64,000 nucleotides of DNA from contig JBBRLL010000004.1 in NCBI GenBank assembly GCA_038231395.1, positions 62,001 through 126,000 on the forward strand, read 5' to 3'. Position numbers and translations under genes: made by a program. Positions within the stretch are counted from its first letter, which is position 1. Every line of letters begins with the position of its first letter. The DNA comes from Stagnihabitans sp038231395. Its GTDB lineage: Bacteria > Pseudomonadota > Alphaproteobacteria > Rhodobacterales > Rhodobacteraceae. Positions 43,188 to 49,842 of the stretch are shown piece after piece. The notes below the pieces were generated by a model, which saw only the letters and a list, made by a program, of their open reading frames with translations, did not search any database and was not told the origin of the DNA.

Positions 43188-43967
43188 TTAAAGAAGGGAA
43201 AGCCCAAGAGTGGGATGCAGGTCCGGGCTGTAACCGGCGCGCAAGGTCGCGACCAAGGGGGCCGGGGTCATGACCTGGACAGGGCCCCTCGGGCGCGGGA
43301 CAGGCGTCAGGTAGCCTTCGGGCGTGTGAGGAAAAGCGTGGTCACCGTGGATCAGGTGCGGGGTGGGCATCAGGATAAAGGTGGCGTCGGGCAGGGTTTC
43401 GGCATTCGCCTGATACAAGCGCTGGTGGTGGCGACTGGCCGTTTGGTTTAGCGGCGCAAAGGACGTGGTCTGGCGGGATGAGGAGGCGACGTTTGGAGGG
43501 GTCGTGGGTGTGGTCAGGAGGGACGCGGTGGTGAGGTTCCGTGGCGTGAGGGTTGGTGTAAGGCCCGTCGGTACCGATTGGGTTGGTGCCGTATCGCGTG
43601 CCACCAACCGGGTTTTGTGCAGGCAAGCGTCGATTTCGGCAGCTTTGGTGCCGGGCAGGGAGGCTTTTGCCCATGCGGCACGAAAGGCGTTATAGGCGGT
43701 CCTGCGGCAGGTGGCGCAGGGGCGATGACCGGCGGCAAGCGCCACCGCCTCATCCAGAAAAAACAGTTCGGTCCAGGTGTGCGGCGTCATCGGGATGCGA
43801 CAGGTGGCTTTCCACTCCAAAGCGCAGCAGATCCAGGCTTTGCTGGTCCAGTTGCGGCGCAAGTTTCGTGCATCATCATGCAATATGCCGCGATTGCCGG
43901 TGAAGGTGCCGCGCGCCGCGACAGCGACGATGCTTTGATCCGGCAGGACGCGGTTTTGCAGCGGCAT
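43188..43967 (-). CDS. Conserved protein of unknown function, coupled to a PLP decarboxylase
   Basis: A 259-residue protein beginning MPLQNRVLPDQSIVAVAARG and containing TELFFLDEAVALAAGHRPCATCRR, with Cys84 and Cys87 as a CxxC pair. I recognise the N-terminal half as a conserved hypothetical family of proteobacteria but know no function. Residues ~115-165 are Thr/Pro/Ser-rich and look like a variable linker; the C-terminal end (PEGYLTPVPRPRGPVQVMTPAP) is again ordered. Its ATG shares one base with the stop of the decarboxylase gene (TGATG), implying coupled translation. Confidence 0.75.
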   Translation of the reverse strand: MPLQNRVLPDQSIVAVAARGTFTGNRGILHDDARNLRRNWTSKAWICCALEWKATCRIPMTPHTWTELFFLDEAVALAAGHRPCATCRRTAYNAFRAAWAKASLPGTKAAEIDACLHKTRLVARDTAPTQSVPTGLTPTLTPRNLTTASLLTTPTTPPNVASSSRQTTSFAPLNQTASRHHQRLYQANAETLPDATFILMPTPHLIHGDHAFPHTPEGYLTPVPRPRGPVQVMTPAPLVATLRAGYSPDLHPTLGLSLL

Positions 43968-45346
43968 CAAAGCAACTCCTGCACCACCTGCGCCACCGTC
44001 ATCACATCATCGCGGGTGCAGTCGAACTGGCCGACCTGCACGCGGATGACAAAGCGGCCTTTGTGGCGGGTTTGGGTCAGGTAGACACGGCCATCGTCAT
44101 TGATACGGGTCAAAAGCGCCTCTGTCGCCGCATCATCTTGCAGGGCGAAGGTGAACAGCGACAAGGCGGGTTGGGTGATGATTGTGACACCGGGGAGCAG
44201 GGCCAGCACCTTAGCCAGTTCGCCCGCCCACTGCACGTGGTTGCGGATGCGCGTGCGCAACCCGTCAAGACCGTAAGCGCGCAAGGTGAACCACAGCTTC
44301 AGGGCTCGAAAACGGCGACCCAAGGGCACGGTCCATTCGTTGAAATTCACCACCTCTTCGCGGCCCGCCGTTTCCAGATAGGTCGGGCGCAGACCAAGAG
44401 TTTTGACCTGCGGGGCGGGATCGCGCAGGAACTGCACCGCGCAATCAAACTGCGCGCCAAGCCATTTGTGCGGGTTGAAGACGATCGAGTCAGCGCCCTC
44501 CACCCCGGCCCACAGACGGCGAAACTCCGGGCAGATCATCGCAGACCCTGCCCATGCGGCATCGACGTGAACCGGCAGGGAGAAGGATTTGGCAACGGCG
44601 ATGCAATCGGCCATCAGGTCAAACGCCCCGACCGAAGTGCCGCCGGCGCACAACACCACGCCAATCGGCCGGTAACCCGCCGCAATGTCAGCCGCAATCG
44701 CACCGGCCAAAGCGCCGGGTTTCATCGACAAATTGCTGCCGGTTGGTATTTTGACCAGATTGTCCTGCCCGATCCCCGCAATCCGGACGGCTTTATCAAC
44801 CGAGGAGTGGGTTTGCGCACTCGCATAAAGGCGCAGGCGGGGTTGGCCGGTCAGGCCTGCGGTCAGGCCCGTCCAAGCCAACGCCTGCTCGCGCATTGTC
44901 AGAACTGCCGACAGGGTGGCGGTGGTGGCGCTGTCGTGGATCGTGCCGGTAAACCCTTCTGGCAGACCCAAAGCCTGCCGCAGCCAATCGACCATGACCT
45001 GTTCGATTTCGGTGGCGGCGGGTGAGGTTTGCCACAGCATGCCTTGTGCTGCTATGGCATTGGCCAGTTGTTCGGCCAGCATCGAGGCGGGTGCGGCATT
45101 GGCCGGGAAATAGGCGAAGAAACGCGGGTGTTGCCAATGGGTTATGCCGGGCGGCACAATCCGGTCAAAATCGGCAAAGATCGCCTCCATCGGTTCGGCT
45201 GCTTCGGGCGGCGCCGGGGGCAGCTGGCGCGCAATCGCACCGGGCACCAAGGGCGCCCGCACCGGACGGTCGCGCAGGTTGCCATGGTAGGCATGCGCCC
45301 AATCGGCGGCCCGTTTGGACCAATCGCGCAACTCATCATGGTTCAT
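43967..45346 (-). CDS. Pyridoxal-phosphate-dependent decarboxylase (aromatic amino-acid decarboxylase-like)
   Basis: A 459-residue group II decarboxylase. Substrate-side motif GITHWQHPRFFAYFPANA, cofactor-stacking region IHDSATTATLSAV, the pyridine-binding Asp in PVHVDAAWAGSAMI, and the PLP Schiff-base Lys in FNPHKWLGAQFDC are all present. The family includes DOPA/tryptophan/tyrosine decarboxylases; the exact amino acid cannot be told. GGGGGA precedes the ATG at 45346; an upstream extension of 22 codons is unlikely. Downstream it is coupled (TGATG) to a gene of unknown function. Confidence 0.9.
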   Translation of the reverse strand: MNHDELRDWSKRAADWAHAYHGNLRDRPVRAPLVPGAIARQLPPAPPEAAEPMEAIFADFDRIVPPGITHWQHPRFFAYFPANAAPASMLAEQLANAIAAQGMLWQTSPAATEIEQVMVDWLRQALGLPEGFTGTIHDSATTATLSAVLTMREQALAWTGLTAGLTGQPRLRLYASAQTHSSVDKAVRIAGIGQDNLVKIPTGSNLSMKPGALAGAIAADIAAGYRPIGVVLCAGGTSVGAFDLMADCIAVAKSFSLPVHVDAAWAGSAMICPEFRRLWAGVEGADSIVFNPHKWLGAQFDCAVQFLRDPAPQVKTLGLRPTYLETAGREEVVNFNEWTVPLGRRFRALKLWFTLRAYGLDGLRTRIRNHVQWAGELAKVLALLPGVTIITQPALSLFTFALQDDAATEALLTRINDDGRVYLTQTRHKGRFVIRVQVGQFDCTRDDVMTVAQVVQELL

Positions 45347-45589
45347 GGTGTCCCCCATCTGGCGCGGATCAAGGCAGAGGGGGAGGGGGTTGGCAAGGGG
45401 CAGGGTTGACACGATGCGCGGTCAGACCTTGGCCCGCAGGGAAATTGGCGGGCGGTCTGGCGCAATCATGGGTTGCTTTGGCTTGATCCTGCCAAAGTCA
45501 GGGAGAGCGAAAATCTTGTGTTTCCGGCTTGCGGTACAGGCGCTCTGCGGTTTTGGCACCGGATTGTGCCATCTGAGGGATGAAAAATC

Positions 45590-45757
45590 TCAGTGCGTGG
45601 AGCGGTCGATGATGATCGAAATCAGAACGGCAATCAGCCCCAGCCCAATTGCGTAAACCGCGCCATATTGCCAGGCATCCAGCCGCTTGCCGCCACGCTT
45701 CAGCGCCGAATAAGCACCCCAGAACGCGCCAATCACCATTGCCGGCAGCACGATCAT
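45590..45757 (-). CDS. Small membrane protein (55 residues)
   Basis: An open frame starting MIVLPAMVIGAFWGAYSALK, then a basic loop RGGKRLDAWQYG, then a second hydrophobic segment AVYAIGLGLIAVLISIIID and end RSTH. This two-helix hairpin with a positively charged loop is a typical small inner-membrane protein. AAGGGG lies seven bases before the ATG. It starts 29 bases after the stop of the DUF2927 gene on the same strand and may be in its operon. Function unknown. Confidence 0.75.
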   Translation of the reverse strand: MIVLPAMVIGAFWGAYSALKRGGKRLDAWQYGAVYAIGLGLIAVLISIIIDRSTH

Positions 45758-45786
45758 GCGAAAACCCCTTGCTTTGACGTCTGCCG

Positions 45787-47220
45787 TCAGCCTGGAGGGC
45801 TCAGATGGGCGATGGCCGCAATCTCGGCGGCACGCGCCCGAACCTCCGGCTCGGCGCCGAAGCCATAGCGTGCGGCGGGCAGGCTATCAAGACGCAAGGC
45901 GGTGGCTGCGGCGTGATGTCCCTGCAGGTCCAAAGCCTCCGCCTTGATCAGCTTCAGCGTCGCCAGAAGCGAGGCGTTTTGCGCAACGGCCGCCAAAGGC
46001 AGCGCCTGATCGGCCAGCGCTATGGCCTGATCAAGCTGCCCCTTTGCCAGATCAATCGCCGCCAGCTGCATCAAAGCGTGGCCCAGATGCACACCTTCAT
46101 CCGGCAAACTGGCAAAGATGCGGGCGGCTTCAGAGTAATCAACCTCGGCTGCGGCGATGGCGGTGCCATTGGCAGGCCCCTGAGCCGACTCCATCCTTGC
46201 CCTGATGTAATGGGCAAAGCCAAGCCGGTTGTCCTGCCAGCCTTGACCCAAGGCAATTGACAAGGCCCGGTCCGAGGCCCGCAGGCGCTGTGAGTAAGTG
46301 GCACCGCTGTCCATCGCATTCGATACGGCATCCAGCCAGACCCTTGGCGTGTCAGGGTCGCCCCATGTGCCACCCGAAGCGCCGCCATAAGCGCCGCGTG
46401 GATTCAACCGTGCCAGAACGGCTGGCAAGCGCGCGGCCACCTCAGCCTCGCCCATCCCCGAGGCAAAATCCGGCGCATAGTGCAGCCGCAGCATCAGCAT
46501 ATCAAACCCCGTCAGGACAGATTGAAAATTGTCATCATTGAACACGGAATCGGGCAGGCGGAACAGGTCGTTCACCGGGCCAAGGGCCTGCGCCGTCTCT
46601 TCATTCAGGCAGTCGCGCACCTCTTGCGGGCTGGAATCGTCTGGTACGAACAGCGTGGCGCGGCTGCGCTGCCGCAGGTTTCGCCAGTCCAGAGCCGCAG
46701 ACCCGGCAAGGCGGCGGTATTCCTGCAACGAGGACACATTGGGCACCACGAAACATGCAGCCGTCGGCTCGATTCGGCGCAGCACGGCCTTGCGTTCAAA
46801 AGCCACCGTCAGCGTGGCGGATGACTGATCCGGCAGCAGGGTCAGGGAAATACCCGCCTCTGCCCGCAGCCTTGCGATCAGATGCGCCAGATCGGTCCGT
46901 GCAGTCGGCGGAACGGTTCCGGTCATGGCGATAGAGATTGGCCCGTCGAACCGCGTCAAGACCGGCAGCGCCAGACCGCTTTCCAAATGGAACTCCAAAT
47001 CCATGAAATCCTGCGCGATTTGCCCGTTGGGCCGCTGCACGGCCAGCCCGGTTCCGTTGGGAAATTGCAGCAGCGGTCCGCTGAGGTTCAGACCATCCAG
47101 ACTGGTGTCGGCCTTGGTGACCCGGATGTCGGTTTGTGGGGTGCAGGCCGCCAACAGCAAAAGACCCAGACTGCCAAGCCAGATGCGCGTTGCGCCAAAA
47201 TCCCAATGCCGGGCCGTCAT
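45787..47220 (-). CDS. DUF2927 domain lipoprotein
   Basis: A 477-residue protein. The lipobox LLLLAACT near residue 27 suggests an outer-membrane or periplasmic lipoprotein. The DUF2927 core is at ~155-255: TAACFVVPNVSSLQEYRR, then VRDCLNEETAQALGPVNDLFRLPDSVFNDDNFQ and FDMLMLRLHYAPDF split by short gaps. The C-terminal third is Ala-rich and helical, reminiscent of TPR repeats (LAKGQLDQAIALADQALPLA). The Glu-Glu and Asp residues of the core look peptidase-like but no function is established. ATG at 47220 preferred over an in-frame TTG three codons upstream. Confidence 0.85.
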   Translation of the reverse strand: MTARHWDFGATRIWLGSLGLLLLAACTPQTDIRVTKADTSLDGLNLSGPLLQFPNGTGLAVQRPNGQIAQDFMDLEFHLESGLALPVLTRFDGPISIAMTGTVPPTARTDLAHLIARLRAEAGISLTLLPDQSSATLTVAFERKAVLRRIEPTAACFVVPNVSSLQEYRRLAGSAALDWRNLRQRSRATLFVPDDSSPQEVRDCLNEETAQALGPVNDLFRLPDSVFNDDNFQSVLTGFDMLMLRLHYAPDFASGMGEAEVAARLPAVLARLNPRGAYGGASGGTWGDPDTPRVWLDAVSNAMDSGATYSQRLRASDRALSIALGQGWQDNRLGFAHYIRARMESAQGPANGTAIAAAEVDYSEAARIFASLPDEGVHLGHALMQLAAIDLAKGQLDQAIALADQALPLAAVAQNASLLATLKLIKAEALDLQGHHAAATALRLDSLPAARYGFGAEPEVRARAAEIAAIAHLSPPG

Positions 47221-47808
47221 CTTCAGCAATCCTCTCTTGGCAGATCAGCCGTGTTCGCGACCCCGTACCAACCCGTCCGCCTGATCCCGCCGCGCAGGAA
47301 GGCGCTGATCAAAGCCGCGGGATGACAGACTGTGCACTGCCCTATTCAACATGGGCCAGATGGCGGCATCAAGGCAAGCCGATGTTTCCCGCTCGGTTGC
47401 CCGGTTCATCGGGGGCGCGTGGTCACCCGGACGGACGCCATTGGTTCATGAAGTCCGCCGATTTCGAATATCGCCTGATCGGTGCCGATTGCTGTCAGTT
47501 CGGGCCAGACCACCAGACGCGCCCTGCGCGGGCAAGGGACGCCCATGCTCCACCGCCGCCCATACCACCAGCGATCCCACCAGCGGCAAATCCCGCGGCC
47601 TTACATAACCTGCGGTTGTGACGAATTTCACTGTCATCTCAAGCCTCTGCAGCGGATCCGCGCGAAACCCCAAAGCCGCCTGGAAAAAATCGCAACGCCT
47701 AGTGACAAGGTTCGGGCTTTGGGCTAGAGGAACCCCCAATCAGGACCGCCCGAAAGCTGGCCCCCTGCTGCCCGCCTTCTGTGCCGCCTGCAAAAGGAGA
47801 GTGCTGCC
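47221..47808. other. Long gap upstream of dksA
   Basis: A 588-base region between the divergent DUF2927 gene and dksA. Open frames of up to ~100 codons exist on both strands but have no ribosome sites, family motifs or sensible composition, so I call no gene. It should carry both promoters. A degenerate former gene is possible but I cannot identify one. Confidence 0.4.
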
Positions 47809-48231
47809 ATGAAAGCCGAAATCTTCCTGCCCGAAGATTACCGACCGGCCGAGGACGAGCCATTCATGAACGATCGGCAGCTGGAGTATTTCCGCCGCAA
47901 GCTGATCGTCTGGAGGCAGGAACTCCTGGACCAAAGTGCCGAGACGATCGACAACCTGCAAGACAGCGCCCGTTCGGTGCCTGATCTGGCTGACCGCGCT
48001 TCGGAGGAAACCGACCGGGCACTGGAATTGCGCACCCGTGACCGGCAAAGAAAACTGGTCGCCAAGATCGATTCGGCCCTGCGCCGGATTGAAAATGGCG
48101 AATACGGCTATTGCGAAGTCTCTGGCGAACCGATCAGCCTGAAGCGGCTGGACGCGCGGCCGATTGCGACAATGACGCTGGAAGCGCAGGAAAAACACGA
48201 GCGGCGCGAAAAGGTTCACCGCGAGGAGTAA
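47809..48231 (+). CDS. dksA: RNA polymerase-binding transcription factor DksA
   Basis: A 140-residue DksA/TraR protein that, with ppGpp, modulates RNA polymerase at rRNA and biosynthetic promoters. The coiled coil tip keeps the DxxDxA motif (Asp59, Asp62, Ala64 in SVPDLADRASEE). The globular domain GEYGYCEVSGEPISLKRLDARPIATMTLEAQE has only one of the four zinc-binding cysteines (Cys102). Such loss is what I expect for alphaproteobacterial DksA and implies folding without zinc. AAAGGAG precedes the ATG; a terminator follows at 48259. Confidence 0.94.
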   Translation: MKAEIFLPEDYRPAEDEPFMNDRQLEYFRRKLIVWRQELLDQSAETIDNLQDSARSVPDLADRASEETDRALELRTRDRQRKLVAKIDSALRRIENGEYGYCEVSGEPISLKRLDARPIATMTLEAQEKHERREKVHREE

Positions 48232-48258
48232 GACATTGGCTTTGCGAAAAGCGGGAAG

Positions 48259-48281
48259 CCGGGCCTATGGTCCGGTTTTTT
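48259..48281 (+). terminator. Intrinsic terminator of dksA
   Basis: A seven-base stem CCGGGCC / GGTCCGG (one G-T pair) with loop TAT, followed directly by TTTTTT. It lies 27 bases after the dksA stop. Confidence 0.85.
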
Positions 48282-48333
48282 GATTGAAACGGCCTTTTGG
48301 ATGGCCCATCTGGTGGGCGCTCTGCGGACCCGG

Positions 48334-48355
48334 CTGGGGGGTTCGCACCCCCCAG
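48334..48355. repeat. G/C-run hairpin element, copy B
   Basis: A nine-base stem CTGGGGGGT / ACCCCCCAG with loop TCGC, then AGACCCCCCC and, 14 bases on, GATCTTTGAAC. The order (G-run hairpin, second C-run, GAT-TTTG-AAC) parallels the element at 30993 behind pgm. It lies between the dksA terminator and the FAD monooxygenase gene. Confidence 0.6.
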
Positions 48356-48399
48356 ACCCCCCCGGTGGCAGATCTTTGAACCGTTGAAAGGGCTTTGCG

Positions 48400-49578
48400 A
48401 TGAGTCTGATCGGGCAGCGCGTGACCGTTCTGGGGGCGGGGGTGGCAGGGCTTGCGGTGGCGCGGGCTTTGGCGTTGCGCGGGGCGCAGGTGACGGTGCT
48501 GGAGCAGGCGGACGCTGTTCGCGAGGTGGGGGCGGGGTTGCAGATCTCTCCCAACGGGGCTTTGGTGCTGGACGCTTTGGGGTTGGGCGCGGCGCTGCGA
48601 TCTGTGTCGATCCGGGCATCGGCGGTGGAGTTGCGCGACGGGTTGACCGACGCGGTGGTCACCCGGCTGGAGGTGGCAAGGTTGCGGCCCGAACAGGGCT
48701 ATCATTTTGTGCATCGGGCGGACTTGATTGAGCTTTTGGTGAAGGGCGCGGTCGAGGCCGGAGTGGATTTGCGGCTTTTGACGCGCGCCACTTCGGTTGA
48801 TTTGACCGGTGCGCGGCCTGCGGTTGTGCTGGACCGCGGCGCAGAAGCGGCGGATTTGCTGATCGGGGCGGACGGGCTGCAATCGCCGACACGGGCCGCT
48901 TTGAATGGGAAGGCGGCACCCTTTTTCACCCATCAGGTGGCATGGCGCGCCACGATTGCGGGCTGTGGGGCGGCGGATGTGGTTGAAGTTCACATGGGGC
49001 CGGGCAAGCATCTGGTGAGTTATCCGCTGCGCGGTGGCCGTTTGCGCAACATCGTGGCGGTGGAGGAGCGGCCGGGTTGGGCGGAGGAGGGCTGGTCTTT
49101 GCCGGACGATCCGGCGAATTTGCGGCTGGCTTTCGCGGGCTTTTCGCCACGGGTGCTCGACTGGCTGGACCGCGTGCAGGATGTCTGGCTGTGGGGCCTG
49201 TTCCGGCATGAGGTAGCACAGGTTTGGCAGCGGGCGTTGTCAGAGGGCGGAGTGGCGATCCTGGGCGATGCCGCCCATCCGACTTTGCCGTTTCTGGCGC
49301 AGGGGGCCTGCATGGCGCTGGAAGATGCCTGGGTGCTGGCGGCATCCTTGTTCGGAGCGGACAGTCTGGCTGCGGGACTTGCGGCCTATCAATTGGCGCG
49401 GCGGGCGCGCTGCCAGCGCATAGTGGCTGCGGCCAACGCCAACGCGCGGGCCTATCATTTGCGCGGCGCAGCAAGGGTCATGGCCCATTTGGGTCTGCGG
49501 GTGGGCGGCGTGGTCTCCCCCGGTCTGGTCTTGTCACGGTTTGACTGGCTTTACGGCCACGACGTGACGCAACCTTAG
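48400..49578 (+). CDS. FAD-dependent monooxygenase (salicylate hydroxylase/UbiH-like)
   Basis: A 392-residue class A flavoprotein hydroxylase. The FAD motif is VTVLGAGVAGLAVARALALRGAQVTVLEQ, the NADPH/FAD DG motif is ADLLIGADGLQSPTR, and the C-terminal GD motif is GGVAILGDAAHPTLPFLAQGACMALED. QISPNGALVLDALGLG resembles 3-hydroxybenzoate 6-hydroxylase/salicylate hydroxylase relatives. The aromatic substrate is not determinable and no ring-cleavage genes adjoin it. It converges with the small ORF at 49588. Confidence 0.88.
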   Translation: MSLIGQRVTVLGAGVAGLAVARALALRGAQVTVLEQADAVREVGAGLQISPNGALVLDALGLGAALRSVSIRASAVELRDGLTDAVVTRLEVARLRPEQGYHFVHRADLIELLVKGAVEAGVDLRLLTRATSVDLTGARPAVVLDRGAEAADLLIGADGLQSPTRAALNGKAAPFFTHQVAWRATIAGCGAADVVEVHMGPGKHLVSYPLRGGRLRNIVAVEERPGWAEEGWSLPDDPANLRLAFAGFSPRVLDWLDRVQDVWLWGLFRHEVAQVWQRALSEGGVAILGDAAHPTLPFLAQGACMALEDAWVLAASLFGADSLAAGLAAYQLARRARCQRIVAAANANARAYHLRGAARVMAHLGLRVGGVVSPGLVLSRFDWLYGHDVTQP

Positions 49579-49587
49579 GCGATTTCG

Positions 49588-49734
49588 CTACACAAGCCGC
49601 ATCAGGACCGCGATGACGGCGAAAATGGCGGCATCGACCCAAGTGATCGAGGGGGCCGGCAGGGCGCGCGCCATCGACTGGTTTTTTTTGCAGTTACGCT
49701 CCTGCGGGGCAAGTGGCGGAAAGCGGTGCGGCAT
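49588..49734 (-). CDS. Small ORF, 48-residue single-span membrane protein
   Basis: The frame begins MPHRFPPLAPQERNCKKNQ, and a hydrophobic C-terminal segment VDAAIFAVIAVLMRLV ends the protein. GGGAGGA at seven bases before the ATG is one of the best ribosome sites in the window. It lies between acnA's terminator and the convergent monooxygenase. A tail-anchored small membrane protein is inferred; the family is unknown. Confidence 0.6.
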   Translation of the reverse strand: MPHRFPPLAPQERNCKKNQSMARALPAPSITWVDAAIFAVIAVLMRLV

Positions 49735-49793
49735 GAAGTATCCTCCCAAAGATCAGGAAGCATGCCACGCTTGGGTAAATAAGAACTTAACGG

Positions 49794-49822
49794 GAACAAA
49801 AGCCCGGAATCTGATCCGGGCC
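49794..49822 (-). terminator. Intrinsic terminator of acnA
   Basis: On the minus strand a seven-base stem GCCCGGA / TCCGGGC with loop TCAGAT is followed by TTTTGTT. It lies 21 bases after the acnA stop. Confidence 0.85.
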
Positions 49823-49842
49823 TTTGAGCGATTTCGGGCGGA

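Noticed and set aside
47446..47637. Minus-strand frame reading MTVKFVTTAGYVRPRDLPLV in the gap before dksA
   Set aside because: The second half is Arg/Ser-rich and unlike a protein, no ribosome site precedes it, and other frames across the gap are equally open.
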